A stretch of DNA of 64,000 bases from Alishewanella aestuarii B11 (GCF_000280055.1 NZ_ALAB01000028.1:124001-188000), one strand, 5' to 3'. Positions 43,676 to 55,475 are shown, counted from the stretch's first letter. The notes: generated by a model from the sequence alone, not told the origin. Program-made: numbers and translations.

Positions 43676-45784
43676 TTAATGCGTAACGGTGTGCCGGTGT
43701 AATGCAACAAAGTCTCCGCCCGGCACTGGCCGGCTGAAATAGAATCCCTGGTAATGATAACAGCCCAACGCCGCCAGCGCATCCCGCTGCGCCGCAGTTT
43801 CGACACCTTCGGCAATCACCCCCAGTCCCAAGGCAGCAGAGAGCGCTATCACGGTGCTGGCAATGGCAGCGTCATTGGGATCGTGCAGAATATCTGCCAC
43901 AAAGCTGCGATCTATTTTCAGTTGCTCCAATGGTAGGCGCTTCAGATAGCTTAACGAAGAATAGCCAGTACCAAAATCATCCAGCGCAAAGGCAATACCG
44001 TACTGCTTGAGCGCCTGCATTTTGCTGATCACCTCATCAACCCGGGATACCAAAATGCTCTCGGTTAACTCAAATTGCAGCCGGTCACGGGCGACACTGT
44101 AACGATCGAGAATATGCATCACTTTGGGTAAGAAATTATCCTGATGAAATTGCCGGGCACTGATATTAATTGACAGCTTCAGTCCCGGCACCAACTGCTG
44201 TGCCTGCCAACGACTCAGCTGCTGACAGGCTTGCTCGATCACCCAACTGCCGATTTCAAAAATCAGGCCGCTTTCTTCTGCGATCGGAATAAAGCGTGCC
44301 GGACTGACGTTGCCAAGCTCCGGATGAAACCAGCGTAGTAAGACTTCAGCACCCAACAACTGCCCCGCAGCGTCGTGTAATCCCTGATAGTACAACTGCA
44401 GCTGCTGGCGGTTAATCGCTTCGCGCAGCTCACTTTCCAGTCGGGTGCGCTCCGAGGCTTTTACCTGCATCGAGACATCAAACTGCTTAATGCTGTTTTT
44501 ACCGGCGGCCTTGGCCTGATACATCGCCAGATCTGCTTGCTGCAACAATTCATCAATACTGTGGTTATCATCAGAAAACAGCGTAATCCCTATGCTGGGG
44601 CTACTGACATAACTGAGCTGTTCCAGGGTGAAGGGGGTATTCAGCGTACTGCGTACCTTTTCTGCTACCAACTCGGCTTGCTGCAGCGCCACCTGCTTTA
44701 GCGGTGATAAATTCTGCAGCAGGATAATAAACTCATCGCCACCTAATCGGGCGACGGTATCATGCTGCCGTACGCTCTGCTGCAGACGGCTGGCGACCTG
44801 GCGTAACAACTGATCACCGGTGCCATGCCCCAGCGAATCGTTCAGATGTTTAAAGTTATCCAAATCAATATATAACAAGGCTCCCAGCGCCTGGCCCGGC
44901 TGGCGTTGTTTCAGGGTTTCCGCCAGACGTTGTTTTAACAGGCGGCGGTTCGGCAGCTGGGTTAAAGGGTCATAAAACGCCAGTTTCTCGATCAGCACTT
45001 CAGCCCGTTTACGCTCTGACAGATCGCGTACCATACCAATAAATTTATAGCTATCAACCCGCTGAATGCGGCTGATCCTCAGCTCCATATTGAACAAGCG
45101 CCCATCTTTACGCTGCCCTTTCGTCTCGCGACTTTGGCCAATAATCTTCGCCTCGCCGGTGCGTTGATAAGCATCGATATAATGGTCATGCGCACTACGA
45201 TAAGGCTCTGGCATCAGCATAGAGACATTTTTGCCAATCACCTCCTGTGGCTGATAGCCAAAAATCCGTACCGCTGCATTATTAAAGGTTTCAATTAGCC
45301 CGGCTGCATTAATGGTAATGATGGCATCGATAATGTTATCGACAATTTCGCGGTGCTGGCTGGCGTATTCAGCCAGTGCCAGCTCATTCTGGCGGATACT
45401 GCTGATATCGTTGATATAGCCATGCCAGAGGATCCCGCCCTCGGCATCGCGCCGTGGCGTAGCATTGCCTTCAAACCAACGATAGTCACCTGCCGGGTGC
45501 TGATAGCGGAACTGTAAACTCCAGGGGCTAAGGTACTGTGCCGAATGCTGAATAGTCTCGCGCAGATCATCAACATCGTCCGGGTGCACCCGGGCCAGCG
45601 CAGCTGCACTATCTTGCCCGAGCTGTGGTAAGGCGATACCCAGCGCTTTACCGGCACTTTCCGACACCAGTTGCAGCTGAAAACTGCCCTCGGGTTTACG
45701 GTAGAGCTGAAAAAAGAACCCCGGCACATTTTCAGAGAACAAATTCAGTAACTGCTGTAGCTGTTGTTGCCCGGATACCAGCAT
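43676..45784 (-). CDS. PAS-PAS-GGDEF-EAL cyclic di-GMP protein with FixL-like PAS
   Basis: 702 residues, soluble. First PAS at about 20-130, second PAS at 145-255. GGDEF domain at about 265-430 (RLGGDEF at 346-352, so synthase-competent). EAL domain at about 440-695 with EVLLRW in place of EAL and DDFGTGYSS intact. The second PAS carries MPEPYRSAHD, IIGQSRE and RKDG. These match the FixL haem PAS, with His199 aligned to the haem ligand and Arg219 to the oxygen-binding Arg. An oxygen-sensing bifunctional enzyme is a good hypothesis. It follows the Aer-like receptor by nine bases. Confidence 0.88.
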   Translation of the reverse strand: MLVSGQQQLQQLLNLFSENVPGFFFQLYRKPEGSFQLQLVSESAGKALGIALPQLGQDSAAALARVHPDDVDDLRETIQHSAQYLSPWSLQFRYQHPAGDYRWFEGNATPRRDAEGGILWHGYINDISSIRQNELALAEYASQHREIVDNIIDAIITINAAGLIETFNNAAVRIFGYQPQEVIGKNVSMLMPEPYRSAHDHYIDAYQRTGEAKIIGQSRETKGQRKDGRLFNMELRISRIQRVDSYKFIGMVRDLSERKRAEVLIEKLAFYDPLTQLPNRRLLKQRLAETLKQRQPGQALGALLYIDLDNFKHLNDSLGHGTGDQLLRQVASRLQQSVRQHDTVARLGGDEFIILLQNLSPLKQVALQQAELVAEKVRSTLNTPFTLEQLSYVSSPSIGITLFSDDNHSIDELLQQADLAMYQAKAAGKNSIKQFDVSMQVKASERTRLESELREAINRQQLQLYYQGLHDAAGQLLGAEVLLRWFHPELGNVSPARFIPIAEESGLIFEIGSWVIEQACQQLSRWQAQQLVPGLKLSINISARQFHQDNFLPKVMHILDRYSVARDRLQFELTESILVSRVDEVISKMQALKQYGIAFALDDFGTGYSSLSYLKRLPLEQLKIDRSFVADILHDPNDAAIASTVIALSAALGLGVIAEGVETAAQRDALAALGCYHYQGFYFSRPVPGGDFVALHRHTVTH

Positions 45785-45793
45785 GACGTCTCC

Positions 45794-47377
45794 TTATGCC
45801 TGGCTGCGCTGTTTGGCCCAAAATTGCCGGGTTAAGGCATCAAAGCCTTGAGTCACACCATGCATCTCATCACTGGCTGACGCCGTATGCTCAGCATTGC
45901 TCAGGCTACGGCCCGCCAGATCGCGGATACTGGTGATATTTTGATTAATCATCTCGGCGACATAACTTTGCTGCTCTACCGCCGCAGCAATCTGCTGGTT
46001 TTGTGCTGTAATGCTGTGGATTGCCGCCAGAATTTGCTCCAGTTGCTGCGCGGTACTGGCACTGAGTTCAGCACAATGCTGAGCCCCTTGCTGACTTTGC
46101 GCCAGCGCGGCCACCGCATCGCCGGTGCTTTGCTGCAAACGGGCAATTTTTTGCTGAATATCGGTAGTGGCACTTTGCGTGCGGCTGGCTAATTGCCGCA
46201 CCTCGTCAGCCACTACTGCAAAGCCGCGACCGGCATCACCGGCGCGGGCGGCTTCAATAGCCGCATTCAGCGCCAGCAGATTGGTCTGCTCGGCAATACT
46301 GCAAATCAGCTCCAGAATTTGATGAATATCCTGACTACTGTGCGCTACCGCCTGCAGCAGTTTTTGGCTCTGGCTAAGTTGCTGCTGTAAATTGGTCGCT
46401 GCAGTCTGGCTTTGCGTGGTAACGGTTTTACTGCTTTGTGCCTGACTCAGTGCATTATCTGCCGCATCAGAAGAGTGGCGGGCACTGCCAGCCACCTCCT
46501 GCACACTTACCGATAACTGATGGATCGCACTGGCCACCTGTTCGGTTTCAGCAAACTGGGCCTGAATTTCCTGTCGTGAGCCATTAACGGAATGCGTGAG
46601 CTGGCCAATACCCGCTGCCAGTGCCTTGGCCGAATCGGCGACCCGCCCAACTACGCCGGCAGTTTCGGCTTCCAGACTGCGCAGCACTAATTGCAACTGG
46701 CCGATATCATCATTGCGACCGGTATAAACATAACGCGCAACAGCATCATCCGTCAGCTTACGGCTTTGCTGGCATAATTGTTTAAAAGGCTGTAGCCATT
46801 GCCAGCACAACAGAGCCGACAAGCCTAAGCCCAGCAGTGGAAACAGGGTCGGTGCATAGCTAGCCGGATACCAAAAACCTAACAAGATCGCGGCCAATAC
46901 CGGCACCACCAGCAACAACAGTAACTGTGTACCTAATGACAGCACCGGTTTTAATTGTTTTAAACTGCGCCCATTATTCAACGCCTGATACACCTGCTCA
47001 GCACGCTGCACCTGCTCGGGTTTGGCTTTACGGCGTACCGACTGATACTCGGTAATCTGGCCGTCATGGCTTATCGGCGTAACATAGGCATCGACCCAAT
47101 AGTGATCGCCATTTTTGCAGCGGTTTTTCACCACTCCCATCCACGGCTGGCCGCTTTTAATGCGCTGCCAGAACTGCCGGAATACCTCCGGCGGCATTGA
47201 TGGATGCCGCACAATATGGTGGTTTTGCCCGAGCAGCTCGGCGCGCTCAAAGCCGCTGATCTCAACAAAAGCGGGATTTACGTATTTGATTTTACCCTGT
47301 AAATCAGTAGTCGACAGGATATTGGCCTCGGCGGGTACGGGTTGCTCCCGGTTGGTTACGGGTAAATTCTGTTTCAT
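45794..47377 (-). CDS. Aer-like PAS methyl-accepting chemotaxis protein
   Basis: 527 residues from the Met at 47377. N-terminal PAS with [20 protein letters not shown] and Trp70, as in the FAD-binding Aer family. Two membrane segments lie at about 155-205, with no large periplasmic domain. The C-terminal signalling hairpin contains [20 protein letters not shown]. It probably senses redox state or energy and signals taxis. It starts a likely operon with the PAS-GGDEF-EAL and hydrolase genes. Confidence 0.88.
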   Translation of the reverse strand: MKQNLPVTNREQPVPAEANILSTTDLQGKIKYVNPAFVEISGFERAELLGQNHHIVRHPSMPPEVFRQFWQRIKSGQPWMGVVKNRCKNGDHYWVDAYVTPISHDGQITEYQSVRRKAKPEQVQRAEQVYQALNNGRSLKQLKPVLSLGTQLLLLLVVPVLAAILLGFWYPASYAPTLFPLLGLGLSALLCWQWLQPFKQLCQQSRKLTDDAVARYVYTGRNDDIGQLQLVLRSLEAETAGVVGRVADSAKALAAGIGQLTHSVNGSRQEIQAQFAETEQVASAIHQLSVSVQEVAGSARHSSDAADNALSQAQSSKTVTTQSQTAATNLQQQLSQSQKLLQAVAHSSQDIHQILELICSIAEQTNLLALNAAIEAARAGDAGRGFAVVADEVRQLASRTQSATTDIQQKIARLQQSTGDAVAALAQSQQGAQHCAELSASTAQQLEQILAAIHSITAQNQQIAAAVEQQSYVAEMINQNITSIRDLAGRSLSNAEHTASASDEMHGVTQGFDALTRQFWAKQRSQA

Positions 47378-47408
47378 GCGGCTCCCTGCTAGCGTTCTTA
47401 TTATTGGC

Positions 47409-47437
47409 ATATAACCACAATTATGTTGTGGTTATAT
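47409..47437. promoter_or_regulatory. Perfect 12-base inverted repeat
   Basis: ATATAACCACAA, a five-base TTATG spacer, then TTGTGGTTATAT. It lies 32 bases upstream of the Aer-like receptor start and about 170 bases upstream of the diguanylate cyclase. No T-run follows, so it is more likely an operator or a 5' UTR hairpin than a terminator. The remaining 226-base gap holds no other clear signal beyond the AGAGG site before 47604. Confidence 0.85.
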
Positions 47438-47603
47438 AATGTCCAGCGAACGCCGTCAATACCCATTTGGGTGAGGTCAGCCGCAAACGGTTTTTAATTC
47501 TATTAATAAACCAGAGTGTTAAGATATAACGGCTAAATTATGTTTCACCTTTCTTTGATCCAGATAAAGAAAAAGACTGTCCTGCGACAGCTAAGAGGTC
47601 ATA

Positions 47604-48785
47604 GTGCCATTGATCATTTTATTGCCGGTACTGTTGTTACTGGTTGCCCAAGGTCTGACGCCGGAGCTGGCACTCTTTCAGTTACTCCCCTTTCCGCAAA
47701 CCAGTTATCTGGCGCTGAGCAGTGTCTTGTTACTGGCACTGTTATTACGCCAAACAGAGTGGCTTTACTGGCTTGGTATCCTGGCGACCCATTACTGGCT
47801 TGCCAGCTCAACCAACTTAACCGCAGCGGAGTTTGCTAATAGTCTGCCGCTGCTTAGCGCCAGCCTGTTGCTACTACTGGCGTTAATACCTAAACCCTCA
47901 CCTTTTAAACTCAACGGGCTGTTGCTTCTTATCAGCCCGCCATTACTGCTGTTACTCAGTCAGCAGCTGCCATTGGCAACCTGGCTGGCCTCAGCGCAGC
48001 TACCTGCCATAGTATTTCAGCCCGTGTTGGCGGCAAGCCCGATTAATTGGTTGAGTGCCTGGTGGTTCAGTATTCTGGCTGGGATCTGGCTTATTGCCAT
48101 TAACTTAAAACCACCGAAGGCGGCCAATTGGGGGGAGTTTGGTCTGTTCCTGGCCCTGCTACTTAGCACGGTTATTCCGCCCGGTACTGCTGTCGCCAAC
48201 TGGACGCTGGTTGCGGCCTGCCTGTCGGTGTTTTTGGCCTTAGCCTTCCAGATGTTACATCTGGCATATATCGATGAGCTGACACAATTGCCGCAGCGCC
48301 GCGCGCTGATGGCGCACCTGAACCGGCTGGGACGAAACAGCGCGATTTGTATGCTGGATGTCGACCATTTTAAGAAATTTAACGACACTTACGGCCATGA
48401 TGTTGGCGATCAGGTATTAAAGTTACTGGGCTCTATTCTTAGCAAGGTCAAAGGATTAACGGCCTACCGCTATGGCGGTGAAGAATTTACGCTGGTGTTT
48501 AACCACAATAAAAAAGCGCTGCTGGAAGAAAAACTGGAAGAAGTAAGGCTGGCAGTTGCCGAGTACCCGCTGGTGATCCGTAAATATAACCGCCCCAAAG
48601 ACAGCAGCAGCGGGAAAAAAGCCCGCGGCAGCAGCGGTGCAGAAAAAACCGTCAACGTTACCATCAGCCTGGGTTGCTGTGTTAAACAAAAAGGCGAAAC
48701 GCCAATGCAGCTGTTAAAACGTGCCGACGAAGCTCTATATGCCGCCAAGAAGGCCGGCCGCAATACCTTTGTATTAAAGCTTTAG
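47604..48785 (+). CDS. Membrane diguanylate cyclase (GGEEF)
   Basis: 393 residues with a GTG start behind AGAGG. The first ~215 residues are very hydrophobic with about seven membrane segments. The GGDEF-family domain follows at about 225-390, with active-site YGGEEF and LDVDHFKKFND. It synthesises cyclic di-GMP. A basic, Ser-rich insertion (RPKDSSSGKKARGSSG) sits before the last strands of the domain. No RxxD inhibitory site is evident. Input signal unknown. Confidence 0.9.
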   Translation: MPLIILLPVLLLLVAQGLTPELALFQLLPFPQTSYLALSSVLLLALLLRQTEWLYWLGILATHYWLASSTNLTAAEFANSLPLLSASLLLLLALIPKPSPFKLNGLLLLISPPLLLLLSQQLPLATWLASAQLPAIVFQPVLAASPINWLSAWWFSILAGIWLIAINLKPPKAANWGEFGLFLALLLSTVIPPGTAVANWTLVAACLSVFLALAFQMLHLAYIDELTQLPQRRALMAHLNRLGRNSAICMLDVDHFKKFNDTYGHDVGDQVLKLLGSILSKVKGLTAYRYGGEEFTLVFNHNKKALLEEKLEEVRLAVAEYPLVIRKYNRPKDSSSGKKARGSSGAEKTVNVTISLGCCVKQKGETPMQLLKRADEALYAAKKAGRNTFVLKL

Positions 48786-48789
48786 CCTT

Positions 48790-48814
48790 AAAAAAAGCCC
48801 CGCTTGGCGGGGCT
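48790..48814 (-). terminator. Terminator between the diguanylate cyclase gene and katG
   Basis: AGCCCCGC / GCGGGGCT perfect stem with a CAA loop; on the minus strand it is followed by seven T residues, so it serves katG. Confidence 0.93.
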
Positions 48815-48831
48815 CGGTTATCAGCTTAAGT

Positions 48832-51323
<2,492 letters not shown>

Positions 51324-51941
51324 TTAGCTATCAGCCTGCAATACCACAAACTCCCTGGCACCAAGCTCTTTGGCCAGCGCGCGGATTTCACTGGCCTGTT
51401 TTACCGGGGCATAGGCAAAGCAGCTTACCTGTAATCCCGCTTCGGCGGCAGTATGGATAAACTGACACACTTCGGCAAAGCCGTATTGCTGTGGCTGTAC
51501 CGCCTGCTGATAGGCCGGTGGATTCGCGGCCGGCAAATAGATTTCCAGCCGCTCGACTTCCAGTGCGATTAACTGCTGACATAGCTGCTCTGCCTCTGCA
51601 GCCGGCACCAGGCCATAGGTCACCAGCGTAACCGGTACACCATGGCGCTGTGCTTTAAAAGCTGGTAATACTTGTGATAGCAGCTCCAGAGCCAACAAAG
51701 GATCGCCACTACCAGCAAAAGCGATACCTTGTAGTTCAAACTCGGTTGAGGCCTGCCGCTCATAGCCATCCTGATAAGCCTGCGCTATCGCTGCCAGCAC
51801 GGCAGCGGCATCAGGCTCGGGATTGAGCGTCACCTCAAGCTCACCCTGCCCGGCTAACTGCAGTATAGACTGCGCCGCCGGCAAGGCAGTGCCACTTTGT
51901 AAGGTAAGGCGTTGTTGTTGGAAGTAACTCAATACACTCAT
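51324..51941 (-). CDS. Radical-SAM-like protein lacking the cluster motif
   Basis: 205 residues. The middle part (FAGSGDPLLALELL, then VPVTLVTYGLV, then LEIYLPAANPPAYQQAV) resembles a radical SAM TIM barrel, where the first segment would be the GGE/GxGEP SAM site. There is no C-x3-C-x2-C anywhere, so it cannot build the normal cluster. It may be a degenerate or catalytically different member. It sits 29 bases downstream of the PRPP synthetase homologue on the same strand and probably shares its transcript. Confidence 0.72.
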   Translation of the reverse strand: MSVLSYFQQQRLTLQSGTALPAAQSILQLAGQGELEVTLNPEPDAAAVLAAIAQAYQDGYERQASTEFELQGIAFAGSGDPLLALELLSQVLPAFKAQRHGVPVTLVTYGLVPAAEAEQLCQQLIALEVERLEIYLPAANPPAYQQAVQPQQYGFAEVCQFIHTAAEAGLQVSCFAYAPVKQASEIRALAKELGAREFVVLQADS

Positions 51942-51970
51942 TTTTTATTCCGGCATTAAGCCATATCGGA

Positions 51971-52864
51971 TTAGCGGGTAAGCAGCTTGTTCAGTTCTGC
52001 TGCCAGCAGCGGCGCCATACTGATGGCATTACTGGCGTGGGCGATACAATCGGTACTCCAGACTTCGCCGACACCGGCGGCCTTAATCACCTCGAGCGCA
52101 TCGCCGGCAAAGAGTGCATGGGTAACGGCCACATCGACTGAGGCAGCACCAGCAGCTAATAACTTGCTACAGGCGCCCGCCAGGGTACGGCCGGAGCTGG
52201 CGACATCGTCCATTAGCACCACATTGCGACCCTGCACCCTGATATCGGGTAAGGCAATATCAACCTGCTTATCACCATGCCGCACCTTGTTACAGACTGC
52301 ATAGTCACAATGAATGTGCTCAGCCGCCAGCGCCACCCATTGCAGGGCTTCGGCATCGGGGCCAATTAACAGCGGCCGACTATGTTTGCTGGCAATCAGC
52401 TCGGCTAAACGCGGGGCACCACTGAGTGCTATCGCCGCACCTTGTGGAATGGCTTCGCTTAATTCACTGATACGGTGCAGATGCGGATCGACAGTAATAA
52501 CGCCATCAAACAGCTCGGCTAAAAACTGGCCGATAATTTTCTGGCTGACAATTTCACCCGGATTAAAAGCAATATCCTGCCGCATATAGGCCAGATAAGG
52601 TGCCACCAGCCAGATTTTCTGCACGCCCTGTAACCGGGCATGGCGGGCGATCAGCAGCAGCTCCACCAGTTTATCGTTAGGCTTATCCAGGCTTCGGTAC
52701 AGCACCAGCTCGCGGGGTACGGCTTCAGCAAGCGGCAGGGTAAGTTTTAACTCGGCATCGGGAAAATGATGCAGCTGATAACTGATTAACGGTAAACCGG
52801 CGGCGTCGGCTAAACGGTTCGCTGCCTGCACCTCGTCCGGTGCGCATAATACAAATACCGACAT
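51971..52864 (-). CDS. Ribose-phosphate pyrophosphokinase homologue
   Basis: 297 residues, PRPP synthetase family, shorter and more divergent than housekeeping Prs. PRPP loop VVLMDDVASSGRT, catalytic flexible-loop region YLAYMRQDIAFNPGEIVS and DPHLHRI are present. It makes phosphoribosyl pyrophosphate from ribose 5-phosphate and ATP. The upstream thymidine-phosphorylase-like remnant suggests an original pair that converted nucleoside-derived ribose phosphate. It is probably a paralogue of a main prs elsewhere. Confidence 0.88.
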   Translation of the reverse strand: MSVFVLCAPDEVQAANRLADAAGLPLISYQLHHFPDAELKLTLPLAEAVPRELVLYRSLDKPNDKLVELLLIARHARLQGVQKIWLVAPYLAYMRQDIAFNPGEIVSQKIIGQFLAELFDGVITVDPHLHRISELSEAIPQGAAIALSGAPRLAELIASKHSRPLLIGPDAEALQWVALAAEHIHCDYAVCNKVRHGDKQVDIALPDIRVQGRNVVLMDDVASSGRTLAGACSKLLAAGAASVDVAVTHALFAGDALEVIKAAGVGEVWSTDCIAHASNAISMAPLLAAELNKLLTR

Positions 52865-52867
52865 ACT

Positions 52868-53081
52868 TTAATACTCCAACTGCAGTGGCAGCAGCAACTC
52901 AGGGGCGCCAATCCGGTAACCCAGGCTGCGCTGACAAGCCTGGCGGGCAAAGGCTAACTCGGTGGGGTAAGCCGCATACACCCGGTATAGCGCTTGTCTC
53001 TGTTCCACCTGCTCACCTAGTGGTAGTGGTTTTCGAAGTACTGGCAGGCTGGGCTTCGGTTACTGCTTTGGATGCGGTCAT
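52868..53081 (-). pseudogene. Internally deleted thymidine-phosphorylase-like gene
   Basis: Reading the minus strand from 53081, a start MTASKAVTEAQPAS runs 22 codons into a stop. In another frame, a segment GEQVEQRQALYRVYAAYP then ELAFARQACQRSLGYRIG follows to a stop at 52868. The latter matches the C terminus of thymidine/AMP phosphorylase-like enzymes (GDRV..GQPL....A......FA.......GYRIG). The ~400 residues between are missing. It is therefore a deletion remnant. Its stop lies three bases before the PRPP synthetase start. Confidence 0.72.
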
Positions 53082-53184
53082 AAAAACTCACCAAAAACGA
53101 TATCGAGTTTAATCTACTCCTGCTGCTATGGCAGTGCCAGTATTTTTGTCGCGCTAAGCTTGTGCCAGATCAGGATATGGCGGC

Positions 53185-54879
53185 TTACCATTCAGCGACT
53201 TGCAGCCGTTGTTTAATACCGACCATTTGTAGTTGCATCGCATACAGCACTTCGGCGAAATCCCGACAACCCGGGCTGATATTTGGCAGGGAAAGCCCTG
53301 CCTCGATAAAAAAACGTTGTTGTTCCGCATCGGTTTGCCAGGCTTGCCGCCACCAATCCTGAATATGGTTGGCGCAATGCTGCATCCGGCTTTGACTCGG
53401 TAGCCGGTCGCGCTTTTTGCGATTTTCGGCCTGACTGGCCGGCAGCAAATTCCACAGATCATTATTTGGCCAATAGCTAAAGGGTACACAGTGGTCAATA
53501 TCAAAACTGTAGAGTGGCGTCCCACTCCAGACACTACATACCTGAGCACCGCTGCTACGCAGTCCTGCAACTTTCTGCCGCACCAGTCGAGTATCATGCT
53601 GCTGATCCAACCAGCGCAGCTGGTTATGATAGCTTTCGAGAGAGATTTGTCGCTCAGCATTACGTTGATACTTTTGCATCTCGGCAATCCATTGCTGAAC
53701 CAGTAACGGCTCAATCCAGCAGCCGTACTGGCGGAAGCAATTCCAGAGATCCTCGCTTAAAACAAAGCAGCCGAAACTTGCCAGGAAATCGCGATCAATC
53801 AATAGATGGCTGAGTTTTGCTACTTTATGGCGCTCCATCCGGAATAGCGTATTACTCTTCTCGCCCTGCCAGATATAGGTAACAGGCCCCGCCTTTATGG
53901 TGCTGAGCGTATCCGAAAACAGTTGTTGCAGCGCCTGAGCTTCCTCACCGGTATAAAAGTTACCGATCGCGAAATCATCAGCGGTGAGTTTGGCAAGCTT
54001 GCCCCAGCCATCCGGCTTTACGAAACCTAAGCCTTTCGCCGGATCAGCGTTCTGCTGCATATCGCTATCGACCAGACGCTTAAACAAGCGGATCCAATAT
54101 AAGGCAACTAAACCCAGTGCAATGCCTACCTGCCCATCTTGCCGGTCAATAACGGCGCCAGGATGCGCCTCGGCGATCCGCACCAGGGTACGTAATAGCG
54201 CCAGCTTGTAAGTCGAGGATTTGTTGTCGTTAACTACAATGTGCCGCACTTTACTCAGGCTGCCACTACCGTCATCCGGTAGCGTCAGTACCAGCGTCTG
54301 CCATGCAACATCAACCCGACCGCCGGCATCGGCAGTTCGCGCGGAGAGATGTTTAAGCACTAAACCAAATTTGCTGGCCAGCTCATTGATTTCATCTACC
54401 GAAACCGGATAAGCAGCCCGATGATCGCTAAAGTCGCCATAGCGCAAGCTGAGAACAAAGTGGCCGCCAGGGGCCAATAAGTTGGCTATTTTTCGAAAGG
54501 TGCGCTGCCGCTCTGACGGACTGATATGCATCCAGACTGCGCTCAGCAAAATAGTATTAAAACGCAGATTGAGCTGATAGGTCGCTTTCAGCTCCGGCAA
54601 ACTATCAGAGAGCCATTGCACTTTGGGAGCCAGCGCGGCACTGGTTTTTAACTGCCCCAGCCGGCGCAGATCCTCTGCCGGCTCCACGGCGATAACCTGA
54701 TTGCCTTGCGCGGCCAGCCAGAATGCATCTCGGCCACTGCCGGCACCGATATCGAGCACCAATTGTTCTTTCGGCCAGTAAGTTTGCCAACTCTGATGCA
54801 CCTGTTCAAAACTTAGCGCATCATACTGGGCGGCAAAAAGCTCAGCTTGCTGATGATAAATATCGATAGTTTTGCTCAT
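53185..54879 (-). CDS. Methyltransferase-HNH nuclease fusion
   Basis: 564 residues. Residues 1-200 form a class I SAM-dependent methyltransferase with motif I VLDIGAGSGRDAFWLA (41-56), VEPAED, and LSAVWMHIS. Residues ~210-440 are a helical region of no named family (KSSTYKLALLRTLVRIAE). The C-terminal HNH domain has Cys448, DIDHC (460-464), DLWNLLPAS and Asn486 in AENRKKRDRLPS. The combination suggests DNA or RNA modification and cleavage, possibly phage defence; that is inference. It stands alone, with a weak ribosome binding site. Confidence 0.82.
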   Translation of the reverse strand: MSKTIDIYHQQAELFAAQYDALSFEQVHQSWQTYWPKEQLVLDIGAGSGRDAFWLAAQGNQVIAVEPAEDLRRLGQLKTSAALAPKVQWLSDSLPELKATYQLNLRFNTILLSAVWMHISPSERQRTFRKIANLLAPGGHFVLSLRYGDFSDHRAAYPVSVDEINELASKFGLVLKHLSARTADAGGRVDVAWQTLVLTLPDDGSGSLSKVRHIVVNDNKSSTYKLALLRTLVRIAEAHPGAVIDRQDGQVGIALGLVALYWIRLFKRLVDSDMQQNADPAKGLGFVKPDGWGKLAKLTADDFAIGNFYTGEEAQALQQLFSDTLSTIKAGPVTYIWQGEKSNTLFRMERHKVAKLSHLLIDRDFLASFGCFVLSEDLWNCFRQYGCWIEPLLVQQWIAEMQKYQRNAERQISLESYHNQLRWLDQQHDTRLVRQKVAGLRSSGAQVCSVWSGTPLYSFDIDHCVPFSYWPNNDLWNLLPASQAENRKKRDRLPSQSRMQHCANHIQDWWRQAWQTDAEQQRFFIEAGLSLPNISPGCRDFAEVLYAMQLQMVGIKQRLQVAEW

Positions 54880-54977
54880 TGAGGATAGCTAAGCCGTTGT
54901 TGTCGCTGCTACTTTAGGTCTTTGTAGCAGCTACGCCCAGTCAGTGCAATCTTTGTCGGAAAATTTACCGGCTCACA

Positions 54978-55475
54978 TTAAGAATGCCGCATCTGCTTTG
55001 CCGCAAATACACTGGCCAGCACTACCACGGCGATGGCAAGGCCAAAGTACAGGGTTTCCAGCGTGGCGCCGACTTCTACCGCTTGCTCCAGAAACAGAAT
55101 CACCATAATGACGCTGGCGACCTGCATCAGGGTAATTTTTAGATCATGGAAGTTTTTGATATCCATGGCTTTGAGTAAGCCTTTGTCGCGGCTTTCCACA
55201 TCGCCCAGAAACAGTCGGTACAGGCCGGTGGCAATAATCTGAAAGGTTAATGCGATCAGTAAGATATCCAGTACTTTCAGCATTTTTACTGCCAACCTTT
55301 TGCCTAAATCGGCGGTATCGGGCAGTTGGCTTAGGGTTTCCCAAATAATGTTATACACAATCACCGCACTGCTCAGATACAGTAAACAAGCGGCGGCACC
55401 ACAAACCACTATCGTCAGTAGCACCAGAATACGGCTGCTTTGTAAGATTTTTTCCATCGGTTTTACCTTTAACAT
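54978..55475 (-). CDS. UPF0114 (YqhA-like) membrane protein
   Basis: 165 residues from the Met at 55475, chosen because GGAG lies upstream and the length equals YqhA (a longer frame reaches 55559). Three to four transmembrane helices. Typical segments are SSRILVLLTIVVCGAAACLLYL, LKVLDILLIALTFQIIATGLYRLF and HDLKITLMQVASVIMVILFLE. Function unknown. Confidence 0.85.
   Translation of the reverse strand: MLKVKPMEKILQSSRILVLLTIVVCGAAACLLYLSSAVIVYNIIWETLSQLPDTADLGKRLAVKMLKVLDILLIALTFQIIATGLYRLFLGDVESRDKGLLKAMDIKNFHDLKITLMQVASVIMVILFLEQAVEVGATLETLYFGLAIAVVVLASVFAAKQMRHS

Noticed and set aside
43675-43815. Extra N-terminal part of the lipoprotein hydrolase frame
   Set aside because: It overlaps the end of the PAS-GGDEF-EAL gene and has no signal, while a lipoprotein signal begins right after that gene's stop.
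47555-47568. TTGAT-CCAG-ATAAA as an FNR box before the diguanylate cyclase
   Set aside because: The second half has a mismatch at a key base and no anaerobic context; not strong enough to list.
47540-47839. Possible 99-residue plus-strand gene before the diguanylate cyclase
   Set aside because: It overlaps the cyclase in another frame and has no recognisable features or ribosome binding site; a shadow frame.
53154-53714. 186-residue minus-strand frame over the HNH domain
   Set aside because: It lies inside the methyltransferase-HNH gene in another frame, and its composition is not protein-like.
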